Shown here: piece by piece, positions 23,806 through 31,477 of the stretch | How positions within the stretch are numbered: position 1 is the first letter of the stretch | Layout: every line of letters starts with the position of its first letter | Assembly: GCA_040754625.1 (NCBI GenBank) | Contig: JBFMCF010000107.1 | Span: forward strand, 1 to 32,792 | DNA from: a bacterium | Lineage (GTDB): Bacteria; JACRDZ01; JAQUKH01 | DNA: 32,792 nt | Reading direction: 5' to 3' | Notes under the pieces: generated by a model | What the model was told of the DNA's origin: nothing | The model's input: only the letters and a program-made list of their open reading frames with translations | Databases searched by the model: none | Translations under genes and position numbers: made by a program

Positions 23806-24215
23806 AAAATGTTTTTTGTGATATAAACTTTATTCTTGATATTTTTTTAGAAAGAAAACCATTTTATTACGCCGCCGCTAAATTATTTAAAAAAATAGAA
23901 GACAAAGAAGTAAACGGATATCTCTGTTCTTTAAGTTTCCCAATTCTTTTCTACTTATTATCTAAAGAGTTGAGCAGAGTAGAGGCAATAAAGACATTGG
24001 AGAAGATCAGAATTGTTTTTAATGTTGCAACTGTCGATGAAAAAATAATTGATTTGTCCCTTTCATCTGATTTTAATGATTTTGAAGATGCTGTTCAGTA
24101 TTATTCTGCCATTCAATCAAAAGCGAATTTTATTATTACAAGAGACAAAAGCGGTTATACAAGTGATAAAGTACCAGTTTTGACACCTGAAGAATTCCTC
24201 GCATTATTAGAATAA
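23802..24215 (+). CDS. PIN-domain toxin (VapC-like ribonuclease)
   Basis: 137 residues from a TTG start in the overlap TTGA; GAGGAG lies eight bases upstream. The nearby ATG at 23809 is out of frame. PIN-domain acidic residues are in place: D7 in 'VFCDINFILD', E95 and D96 in 'DFEDAVQYYSA', and D115 in 'FIITRDKSGY', which together hold the metal ions for RNA cleavage. The DxNxxLD start and 'TRDKSGY' are common in PIN toxins paired with DUF6364-like antitoxins. The likely activity is growth-inhibiting RNA cleavage held in check by the antitoxin. No sign of damage. Confidence 0.86.
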   Translation: MKNVFCDINFILDIFLERKPFYYAAAKLFKKIEDKEVNGYLCSLSFPILFYLLSKELSRVEAIKTLEKIRIVFNVATVDEKIIDLSLSSDFNDFEDAVQYYSAIQSKANFIITRDKSGYTSDKVPVLTPEEFLALLE

Positions 24216-24273
24216 AAAAATAACTTATCAAGTAAATATTTATCACGATATTGTAAATTTATTTCAGGTTCTT

Positions 24274-25299
24274 ATGAAAAATATTCCAAAACTTAGTGTT
24301 TTAATAACATCTTACAATGATAGTAAATTTATATCCCAATGCATGGATTCAATTTTAACCCAGACATTTCAGGATTTCGAGATTATTATTGTTGATGATG
24401 CATCAAGGGATAATACTGTTGAAATTATTAAATCTTATCAAAAGAAGAATGCAAGAATAAATTTAATTTGTAATGAGAAAAACATAGGATTAGCCAAGAG
24501 TCTAAATAAAGGACTTCAGTATTGCAGGGCAGATTTAGTCGCACGGCAGGATGCAGATGATTATTCAGTGCTGACCAGATTTGAGGAACAATTGAGTTAT
24601 CTTAATAGGTTTCAGGATGTTATCCTTTTAGGAACACAGGAAATAGGTGTTGATGAAAGTAATTCAGGAATTGAATCACCTTATTGTTATCCTGTAGGGT
24701 ATGAAATTATTCGTAATACTTTGATTAAAAGGAATTGTTTTAATCATTCATCTGTAATGTTTAAGAAGGATGTTATTTTATCTGTTGGGGGGTATAGGCC
24801 TTTTCCTGCATGCCAGGATTATGATTTATGGATTAGAGTTGCAAAAAATTATAAGGTTGATAATTTAGACAAAAAGCTCGTATACAGACGATTTGTAAGA
24901 AATTCAATATCCTTTAAAAGAATTGAAATACAAACAGCATCTAATAGTGTCATTTGTAAACTTGCCAGACAGAGATTTAATCTGGGATATGATGAACTTG
25001 ATAAATTCAGAGACAAAGAATTAGAAAAGAAAATTTGGGGAATGGTAAAAAAAGATATAAGAATAAATAAAAAATTATGTGCTTCAAAAAATGTATATTT
25101 TTTTGAATATGTACTCAAAACAGCAGGCAGGAAAGACGCATTTATTTATTTACTGCGTGCTTTGACGTTAGATCCTTTTAACCCCTATATTATTCGTCTT
25201 CTTTTGGATACTTATATATCAAAAAAAATATGGTATTATTTATCTGGATTTAAAAGAAGTGTTTTTAATAGAATTGATAATAAAATATCCGGAAAATAA
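24274..25299 (+). CDS. GT2 glycosyltransferase
   Basis: 341 residues. GT-A pattern from the start: 'LSVLITSYNDSKFISQCMDSILTQTFQDFEIIIVDDASRD' (nucleotide-binding half), then R91-Q-D93-A-D95-D96 as the DxD metal site, 'NHSSVMFKKD', 'VGGYRPFPACQDYDLWIRVA' with the acidic acceptor-base region. This is the common SpsA/WcaA-like branch, distinct from the rhamnosyltransferase-like GT2 genes at 8844, 25302 and 28547. It begins 58 bases after the toxin gene with no convincing promoter in the gap. It probably adds one hexose or aminosugar to the repeat unit; donor unknown. Confidence 0.92.
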   Translation: MKNIPKLSVLITSYNDSKFISQCMDSILTQTFQDFEIIIVDDASRDNTVEIIKSYQKKNARINLICNEKNIGLAKSLNKGLQYCRADLVARQDADDYSVLTRFEEQLSYLNRFQDVILLGTQEIGVDESNSGIESPYCYPVGYEIIRNTLIKRNCFNHSSVMFKKDVILSVGGYRPFPACQDYDLWIRVAKNYKVDNLDKKLVYRRFVRNSISFKRIEIQTASNSVICKLARQRFNLGYDELDKFRDKELEKKIWGMVKKDIRINKKLCASKNVYFFEYVLKTAGRKDAFIYLLRALTLDPFNPYIIRLLLDTYISKKIWYYLSGFKRSVFNRIDNKISGK

Positions 25300-25301
25300 A
25301 A

Positions 25302-26237
25302 ATGGAAATAGTAAAACAAGGCAATGAAAATATAATTAATAATAAATCAGGTCTTGTATATATAATTATTTTAGTTTTTAATGGTAAAAAGTGGCTAAAA
25401 AATTGTATCAATTCGGTACTGGCTACAAATTACAACAATTATAGGATTTTAATTATAGATAATGCCTCACAGGACGGCAGTGCTGAATATGTAAAGCAAA
25501 ATTATCCGCAGATTGAACTAATCCAGAATTCCAAAAATTATGGTTTTGCCGAAGGAAACAACATTGGTATCCGATATACTTTGAGACAAGGTTCAGATTA
25601 TGTAGTTCTTTTAAATCAAGATACTAAAGTTGATCCGGACTGGATTAAAAATTTAGTCCAGATAGTTGAAAAAGATAAAACAATTGGTATCTTGGGGCCT
25701 ATACAATACGATTATGAAGGGGAAGATATAAATAATAAATTTATAGACCTTTTAAATACCAGTAAGCAGTTCAGAGAAAATAGAAATAATAAACCGCTGG
25801 AGGAATTATATGAAGTAGACCGTGTTATTGGCGCAGCAATGCTGATGACACGGAATGTTTTAGAGACTGTCGGATTTTTTGATCCGTTATATTTTTCTTA
25901 TTGGGAGGAATCAGATTTATGCCGGAGGGCAGTTTATCACAAATTTAAAATATTTGTTGTAACAACAAGTAAAATATTCCATTGGGATGACAGGGGTCAT
26001 TCCATTCCAGAAATAAAATATATTTATATAAGAAATCATTTCCTTTATTTTTTAAAAGATCCCAATAAAATATTTATAAAAAATATATATGCATATTTTA
26101 AATGGGGATCAAAAGCTATAATAAGTTCTGGTCCTGTTAAAAATTGGAAATACTTTTTAGAAATATTATGGATCCATATCTGGATATTATTTCATTTACC
26201 TTATATTATTTTTAGACAATATAAGGATAGAAAATAA
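25302..26237 (+). CDS. GT2 glycosyltransferase, rhamnosyltransferase-like
   Basis: 311 residues, starting two bases after the previous stop. After a polar leader of about 18 residues comes 'VYIIILVFNGKKWLKNC', then 'IDNASQDGS', 'NYGFAEGNNIGI', 'LLNQDT' (metal-site region), 'GAAMLMTRN', 'VGFFDPLYFSYWEESDLCRRA' and a histidine in 'KIFHWDDRGHS'. A hydrophobic C-terminal helix probably attaches it to the membrane. It is a close paralogue of the product of 28547 (shared FAEGNNIGI and WEExDLCxRA), so the two probably add the same kind of sugar at different positions, perhaps a deoxyhexose. Confidence 0.91.
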   Translation: MEIVKQGNENIINNKSGLVYIIILVFNGKKWLKNCINSVLATNYNNYRILIIDNASQDGSAEYVKQNYPQIELIQNSKNYGFAEGNNIGIRYTLRQGSDYVVLLNQDTKVDPDWIKNLVQIVEKDKTIGILGPIQYDYEGEDINNKFIDLLNTSKQFRENRNNKPLEELYEVDRVIGAAMLMTRNVLETVGFFDPLYFSYWEESDLCRRAVYHKFKIFVVTTSKIFHWDDRGHSIPEIKYIYIRNHFLYFLKDPNKIFIKNIYAYFKWGSKAIISSGPVKNWKYFLEILWIHIWILFHLPYIIFRQYKDRK

Positions 26238-26240
26238 TAT

Positions 26241-27473
26241 ATGAAAACTAAATTAAGGATTGCGATTTATCATAATTTGCCGTCAGGCGGTGCAAAAAGG
26301 ACCCTTTATGAAATAGTGAAAAGATTATCAAAAAAACATCATATAGATCTCTATTCTTTATCATGTGCGAATAACGAGTATTGCGATATCAGACCTTTTA
26401 TCCAAAATTTCTATATATTTCCATTCTCCGCAATACAAGAATTTAAAAGCCCTTTTGGAAGGCTAAATTATTTGTGCAGAATTATAACTCTTATATATTT
26501 AGATTCACTTGCAAAAAAAATTGCCAGGTTAATCAATGAGAGAAAATATGATTTGGCATTCGTTCAACCCTGCCAATTTACACAAGCGCCATTAATTCTA
26601 AGGTATCTTAAGATTAAAACAGTTTATCATTGTCATGAACCATTGCGGTGGGTATATGATCACAAAATAAATAATAATCATAAAGTTCCTAAATGGAGGA
26701 AAATGGCAAGAGACATTTTCGATAAATTTGATATTTTCAGGTGCCTATATCAATATATGTATAAAAAAAATGATTTTACATCAACCAGAAAATCAACAAA
26801 GGTAATAGTTGTTTCAAATTTTATAAAAGAAAAAGTGCAAAGGATTTATAAAATACAGCCTGAACTGGTTTATAATGGCATAGACGTAAACAAATTTTCC
26901 CTGCCAGAAAATATAATGGAGAAAGATAATTATGTTTTATCTGTAGGCGCCTTATCACCAGTGAAAGGATTCCAATTTATTATAGAAACCTTATCGTTAA
27001 TTCCATTGGAAAAAAGGCCAAAATTAGTTATAGTAAGTAATACGGAAAATTTACAGGAACAGCTAAGATTGCAAAACTTAGCTGAGAAAAGAAGCGTTAA
27101 AGTAATAATATATAAAAAGATCGACGATGAACAACTAATAAAATTGTATCAAAGGGCTAAAATAACAGTCTATGCACCAGTTGAAGAGCCATTTGGATTA
27201 GTCCCACTTGAATCAATGTCCTGCGGAACATCTGTAATAGGAATAAGAGAGGGGGGGGTTTGTGAATCTGTTATTCATCAAAAAACGGGCCTTCTAACTG
27301 ATAGAGTTACAGAAAATTATGCTAAAGCTGTTCAGTTTTTATTGGAAAATAAAGAAGTAGCAAGGAGATATGATAAACAAGGCCGGGAATATGTCGTTGA
27401 AAATTGGTCATGGGAAAAATCAGTATCTAACCTGGAAAAATATTTTTATAATGTTGTTGATGATACTAATTGA
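26241..27473 (+). CDS. GT4 glycosyltransferase carrying a G8 tract
   Basis: 410 residues. N-domain: 'LRIAIYHNLPSGGAKRTLYEIVKRLSKKHHIDLYS'. C-domain: 'VLSVGALSPVKGFQFIIETL' and E-PFGLVPL-E, a clean EX7E donor motif, followed by 'SCGTSVIGIREGGVCESVI'. The EGGV segment is encoded by eight consecutive G residues (27251-27258) in an otherwise AT-rich gene; the tract is listed separately. The EGGVxE segment is conserved in the family, so slippage would destroy the C-terminal donor-binding region. Transfer of a sugar to the lipid-linked repeat is the expected role. Only three bases separate it from the upstream gene. Confidence 0.9.
   Translation: MKTKLRIAIYHNLPSGGAKRTLYEIVKRLSKKHHIDLYSLSCANNEYCDIRPFIQNFYIFPFSAIQEFKSPFGRLNYLCRIITLIYLDSLAKKIARLINERKYDLAFVQPCQFTQAPLILRYLKIKTVYHCHEPLRWVYDHKINNNHKVPKWRKMARDIFDKFDIFRCLYQYMYKKNDFTSTRKSTKVIVVSNFIKEKVQRIYKIQPELVYNGIDVNKFSLPENIMEKDNYVLSVGALSPVKGFQFIIETLSLIPLEKRPKLVIVSNTENLQEQLRLQNLAEKRSVKVIIYKKIDDEQLIKLYQRAKITVYAPVEEPFGLVPLESMSCGTSVIGIREGGVCESVIHQKTGLLTDRVTENYAKAVQFLLENKEVARRYDKQGREYVVENWSWEKSVSNLEKYFYNVVDDTN
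27251..27258 (+). repeat. G8 homopolymer inside a glycosyltransferase gene
   Basis: Eight G in a row, preceded by GAGA and followed by TTTGTG. The longest other G runs seen by eye are six (near 24787) and five. In a roughly one-third GC sequence an eight-base G run is unexpected and is the type of tract that slips during replication. Confidence 0.92.
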
Positions 27474-27482
27474 ATTAAACAA

Positions 27483-28550
27483 ATGAAAATAAATTTTATT
27501 ATCCCTTTCACATATATAACAGGCGGAATAAGAGTGATTTTTGAGTATGCGAACAGATTAACCGAAAAAGGGCATATTGTTAATGTAATTTATCCTTTGA
27601 AAGCCTATAACTTTGGAGATACGACGTTAAAAGGTTTTTATTGGCAAACCAAAGGTTCATTGAGAAATTTAATAAAAGGGAAAAAAATTAACTGGATTGA
27701 AATAAATTTTAATTTGTTACAAGTTCCTTTTATCACTGATATGTTTGTTCCAGATGCAGATGCAGTTATCGCAACAGCATGGCCGACCGCTTATTCAGTC
27801 TATAATTTATCTAAAAAAAAAGGAGAGAAATTCTATTTTATTCAGCATTATGAGATATGGAGCGGACAAAAAGAACTTGTTGATAAAACTTATAATTTGT
27901 CTTTATACCAGATAACTATAGCTTCATGGTTGGAAAGATTATTAAAGGAAAAATTTAATTCTAAAAAATTATCGGTAATTGTAAATGCTGTAGATATTAA
28001 TCTATTTTACAATGATCAAAAAACATATAATAAAAATAAGAGAATTCTAATGCTATATAGTCAGCATAAATGGAAAGGAGTTGAAGATGGCATAAGGGCA
28101 TTTGAAATTGCAAAAAAAAGCTACCCAAATATTGAATTAATCATGTTTGGGGTTAAGAAATATCCTGATGTTCCAAGTTATGTTGAATTTTATGAAAATC
28201 CGAAACAAGAAAAAATAAGAGAAATCTATTGTTCTTGTGATATTTTTATTTCGCCGAGCTGGACGGAAGGATGTCAGTTGCCCCCCATGGAAGCTATGGC
28301 TTGTAAATGTGCCGTTATTGCAACAAATATCGGCGGGATCCCGGATTATACCATTCCCGGGAAGACCGCTTTAGTATCGGAACCAAAAGATATAAATAAA
28401 TTAGCGGAACATCTTATTTTTCTGCTTGGTAATGAAAATGAGCTTAAACGTTTATCCTTCGCAGGTTATGAATATATTAAAAATTTTACATGGGAAAAGG
28501 CAGTGAAAAAATTTGAGAAAGTCCTTGAAGAAGGACTAAGAAACAAATGA
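27483..28550 (+). CDS. GT4 glycosyltransferase
   Basis: 355 residues. The start MKINFIIPFTYITGGIRVIFEYANRLTEKGH has the GT-B glycine loop. The middle 'YFIQHYEIW' and 'ASWLERLLKEKF' and the C-domain E-GCQLPPM-E (EX7E) with 'AMACKCAVIATNIGGIPDYT' fit the group of family 4 enzymes often found beside rhamnan- or O-antigen genes. Length is slightly short for the family but no motif is missing. Its stop overlaps the next start by four bases (ATGA), so it is translated together with the GT2 at 28547. Confidence 0.89.
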   Translation: MKINFIIPFTYITGGIRVIFEYANRLTEKGHIVNVIYPLKAYNFGDTTLKGFYWQTKGSLRNLIKGKKINWIEINFNLLQVPFITDMFVPDADAVIATAWPTAYSVYNLSKKKGEKFYFIQHYEIWSGQKELVDKTYNLSLYQITIASWLERLLKEKFNSKKLSVIVNAVDINLFYNDQKTYNKNKRILMLYSQHKWKGVEDGIRAFEIAKKSYPNIELIMFGVKKYPDVPSYVEFYENPKQEKIREIYCSCDIFISPSWTEGCQLPPMEAMACKCAVIATNIGGIPDYTIPGKTALVSEPKDINKLAEHLIFLLGNENELKRLSFAGYEYIKNFTWEKAVKKFEKVLEEGLRNK

Positions 28551-29428
28551 TTTACATAATTATTATAAGCTGGAATAAATTAGACGATATTGTCGACTGC
28601 TTAAATTCCATTTTCGAATCTTTATTTGATGGATTCAAAATTATTATTGTAGATAATGCTTCAGAACAGGAAATTGTTAAAACTATACATAACAAATTTC
28701 CTCATGTGGTAATTATTGAAAACAAAACAAATTTAGGGTTTGCCGAGGGAAATAATATTGGTATTGACTATGCCTTAAAAGAGGGTGCTTCAGATATACT
28801 TTTATTAAATAATGATGTAATAATTGACCCTAAAATGATAGGAGAACTGTTTAAGGTTTTACATTCTGATTGTAAGATTGGGATTGTAGGCCCTAAAGTT
28901 TATTATTATGGTGACCAAAATATTTTGCAGTCTGTGGGTGAAAAGTTTGATGAAAATCTGACATTGGATATTCGCGCTAATAAGAATATTGACAAAGGAC
29001 AATTCGATAGGGTAGAGGAAGTTGATTTTACTACAGGCTGTGCGTTAATGATTAAAACAGAGGTTATAAAAAAAATCGGACACTTTGATCCAAAATTTTA
29101 TATGTATTGGGAAGAAACTGATTTATGTTTCAGGGCTAAAAATGCCGGTTACAGTATAATTTATGTTCCAAAAGCAAAGATGTGGCATAAGGGAGGGGCA
29201 GTTTCGACACCTATAATTACTTATTATATGACGCGTAATAAATTATTTTTCTTAAAAAAACATAAATTTGGAAGCATTAAAATATTAAAAACTTTATTTG
29301 GAAATATTAAAACTATCCTTAGTTGGAGCATACGAGCAAAATGGAAAGATAAATTTCAAGAAAGAAATATGGCCATTAAGGCGATTATTGATTTTTTATT
29401 AAACAGGACAGGGAGGTTTATCGTTTAA
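28547..29428 (+). CDS. GT2 glycosyltransferase, rhamnosyltransferase-like
   Basis: 293 residues starting at ATGA overlapping the previous gene. Motifs in order: 'IIIISWNKLDDIVDCLNSIF', 'VDNASEQE', 'TNLGFAEGNNIGI', 'LLNNDV', 'GCALMIKTE', 'GHFDPKFYMYWEETDLCFRA', and His in 'KMWHKGGAVS'. It matches the product of 25302 over its full length, with that gene carrying an extra N-terminal leader, and more distantly the one at 8844. The last 60 residues are basic and probably membrane-associated. It ends in TAATG, overlapping the next GT4 by one base. Confidence 0.92.
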   Translation: MIYIIIISWNKLDDIVDCLNSIFESLFDGFKIIIVDNASEQEIVKTIHNKFPHVVIIENKTNLGFAEGNNIGIDYALKEGASDILLLNNDVIIDPKMIGELFKVLHSDCKIGIVGPKVYYYGDQNILQSVGEKFDENLTLDIRANKNIDKGQFDRVEEVDFTTGCALMIKTEVIKKIGHFDPKFYMYWEETDLCFRAKNAGYSIIYVPKAKMWHKGGAVSTPIITYYMTRNKLFFLKKHKFGSIKILKTLFGNIKTILSWSIRAKWKDKFQERNMAIKAIIDFLLNRTGRFIV

Positions 29429-30666
29429 TGAATATCCTTTTTATTTGTTCGTGGTTTCCTTATCCGCCAGATAATGGCTCAAGAATCAGGTCATTTAATC
29501 TAATAAAAGCTCTTTCTAAAAAACATAGAATTAGTTTAATGTCTTTTAGGCAATCTGATGTTTCTGGGAAAGATATAGAATCTTTGAAAGAATATTGTAA
29601 TGATATTAAAGCTATATATTTTAAGAGTTTTAATCCAAAAAGCTTTAAAGCTTTTTGGGGCTTTTTTAATTTGACGACTCCACGAAGTTTAATTGACATT
29701 TATAATAAAGAAATGCAAGAAAATGTTTGTAATATAATTAAAGATCAGAAAATTGATTTAATAATTTGCACTGAACCTCAAGTTGTATTATATGCAAGAA
29801 AATTCAAAAAAATCCCTAAAATATATTCTGAAGTTGAATATCCTCCACTGCCCATATCAAGAGGTGAAACATTTAAAGATTTAATTATATATAAGTTAAG
29901 ATATTGGAAATCGGTTAATTTCCTTAAGAAAATATTATCAGAGTTTGACGGTTATGGAACTGCTTCCGAAATTACACGGCAAAAAGTTTCGGAAATAAAT
30001 TCTTCCATTTTAAATGAAATTATTCCAAATGGAGTTGACATACCCAACCATTCCCTCAGCTTTATTAAAGAACAAAAAAATACAATAATTTATTCAGGTT
30101 CTATGACTTATGGAGCCAATTATGACGCAATGGAATATTTTCTGGGTAAAATTTATCCTTTAATAAGAAAAGAAATAAAAGACATCAAATTAAAAATAAC
30201 CGGAAGTATTGAGAATGTTGATATTAATAAATTAAAAGCAGATAATAGTGTTGAATTAACCGGATATGTTAATGATATTAAATCTTTAATAATAAGTAGT
30301 GACGTATGCATAGTGCCTTTAAGAGTTGGCGGAGGGACGCGGCTGAAAATAGTCGAAGCAATGGCTTTAGGAACTCCTGTTGTTTCAACATCAAAAGGAG
30401 CGGAAGGAATCGAAGGTCTCAAACCAGTTCTATCCTCTGGAGCCTCGACCCTGGAGCCTGGAACTTTTTATAACATTTGGATTGAGGATGAACCGGAAAA
30501 TTTTGCAAAAGGAGTAGTTGAGTTACTAAAAAATCGGGAGTTTGCTGAACAGATGGCTATAAATGCAAGAAAATTAGTGGAGGAACGGTATGATTGGAAA
30601 ATGATTGGTGAAAAATTTGGAATATTCATTGAAAAGGTTATTGAGAAAAAGAAAAACAGCATTTAA
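29428..30666 (+). CDS. GT4 glycosyltransferase with a repeat-derived insertion
   Basis: 412 residues, start overlapping the previous stop, GGGAGG upstream. MNILFICSWFPYPPDNGSRIRS opens a normal GT-B domain; the C-domain has 'IYSGSMTYGANYDAMEYFL' and 'GGGTRLKIVEAMALGTPVVST', then 'GAEGIEGLKPV'. It is a paralogue of the AUU-start gene at 9777 and, more distantly, 31478. Residues 335-348 (LSSGASTLEPGTFY) are an insertion encoded by imperfect seven-base repeats of the type GCCTGGA; after it the family sequence resumes with NIWIEDEPENF. The 9777 paralogue has a different insertion between the same residues. The enzyme is probably active, as this loop lies outside the core motif. Confidence 0.9.
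   Translation: MNILFICSWFPYPPDNGSRIRSFNLIKALSKKHRISLMSFRQSDVSGKDIESLKEYCNDIKAIYFKSFNPKSFKAFWGFFNLTTPRSLIDIYNKEMQENVCNIIKDQKIDLIICTEPQVVLYARKFKKIPKIYSEVEYPPLPISRGETFKDLIIYKLRYWKSVNFLKKILSEFDGYGTASEITRQKVSEINSSILNEIIPNGVDIPNHSLSFIKEQKNTIIYSGSMTYGANYDAMEYFLGKIYPLIRKEIKDIKLKITGSIENVDINKLKADNSVELTGYVNDIKSLIISSDVCIVPLRVGGGTRLKIVEAMALGTPVVSTSKGAEGIEGLKPVLSSGASTLEPGTFYNIWIEDEPENFAKGVVELLKNREFAEQMAINARKLVEERYDWKMIGEKFGIFIEKVIEKKKNSI
30435..30462 (+). repeat. Heptanucleotide tandem repeat, four imperfect GCCTGGA units
   Basis: CTCTGGA (30435-30441), GCCTCGA (30442-30448), CCCTGGA (30449-30455) and GCCTGGA (30456-30462) are four consecutive seven-base units with consensus (G/C)CCTGGA. They are much richer in G and C than the flanks and lie inside an in-frame 42-base insertion (30430-30471) of the GT4 gene. 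Confidence 0.85.
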
Positions 30667-30702
30667 CTTATATTGACATAATAACTTAAAAAGAAGCGTC
30701 AA

Positions 30703-31413
30703 ATGTTTAATATTATCAAACAAATCTATAGAATAGTAGAGCAAAAAATCCCAATAATTGCCAGATTGAAAATTCTTGTTAGAAATACCCTTAATGAGAA
30801 GAATTGTATATATAATATAAATGGAACTAACAATTCTATTTTAAAAGATGGGGTTAAATTGAATAATGTAAAATTTAATATAACAGGGAACAATAATAAG
30901 ATAATTATTGGGCCTGGTTGCTATTTAAATAATGTTAGATTCTATATCAAAGGTTCAGGACACAATATTGATATCTCAGAAAATTGTTGGTTTAAAAGAA
31001 GGGCGAGTATTGATTTTGAAGATGAAAATTGCACTCTTTTTATAGGTAAAAATTCTGTTTTAGAAGAAGCTAATATTGCTGTAGTAGAACCCGGTATGAA
31101 AGTAATTATTGGAGAGGACTGTATGTTTGGCCAACATATTTATATTCGAACCACGGATTCTCATTCAATAATTAGCCAGGAAAGCGGTAAACGAATAAAT
31201 TTCGCCAAAAATATTGAAATTGAGGATCATGTATGGATATGTGATCACTGTATTATTTTGAAAGGTGTACATATTGGTAAAAATAGTATTATTGGTGCAG
31301 GTTCTGTTGTTACAAAATCATGTGGCCCAGGTGTGATTTTAGCCGGTAATCCCGCAAAGGTAGTAAAAACTGGGGTTTCATGGGACAGAGAAAGAATCAA
31401 TAATCAGAAATAA
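30703..31413 (+). CDS. Left-handed beta-helix O-acetyltransferase (WcaF/maltose acetyltransferase-like)
   Basis: 236 residues. Repeating 'NN.KI.IG..C.LNNV' hexapeptide-like turns begin near residue 40 and run to about 210. The likely catalytic histidine is H154 in 'RTTDSHSI', and the C-terminal turns read 'IEDHVWICDHCIILKGVHIGKNSIIGAGSVVTKS' followed by 'GNPAKVVK', typical of acetyltransferases acting on sugars in polysaccharide clusters. It should O-acetylate a sugar of the repeat unit. The N-terminal forty residues are basic and unlike the usual maltose acetyltransferase lead-in. The ribosome site is weak. Confidence 0.86.
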   Translation: MFNIIKQIYRIVEQKIPIIARLKILVRNTLNEKNCIYNINGTNNSILKDGVKLNNVKFNITGNNNKIIIGPGCYLNNVRFYIKGSGHNIDISENCWFKRRASIDFEDENCTLFIGKNSVLEEANIAVVEPGMKVIIGEDCMFGQHIYIRTTDSHSIISQESGKRINFAKNIEIEDHVWICDHCIILKGVHIGKNSIIGAGSVVTKSCGPGVILAGNPAKVVKTGVSWDRERINNQK

Positions 31414-31418
31414 ATTTT

Positions 31419-31447
31419 TTGATAATATTGAGAAAGTAAATTATGAA
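31419..31447 (+). promoter_or_regulatory. Weak promoter candidate before the last glycosyltransferase
   Basis: TTGATA (31419-31424) is followed after 17 bases by TATGAA (31442-31447), matching consensus at five and four positions. It falls in the 64-base gap before a GTG-started gene. Chance matches of this quality are expected in AT-rich DNA. Confidence 0.25.
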
Positions 31448-31477
31448 TGATTAAAGCTTAAATCTGGAATTATTACT

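Noticed and set aside
30673-30701. Promoter before the acetyltransferase gene based on a perfect TTGACA at 30673
   Set aside because: No -10-like sequence occurs 16-18 bases downstream (GCGTCA there).
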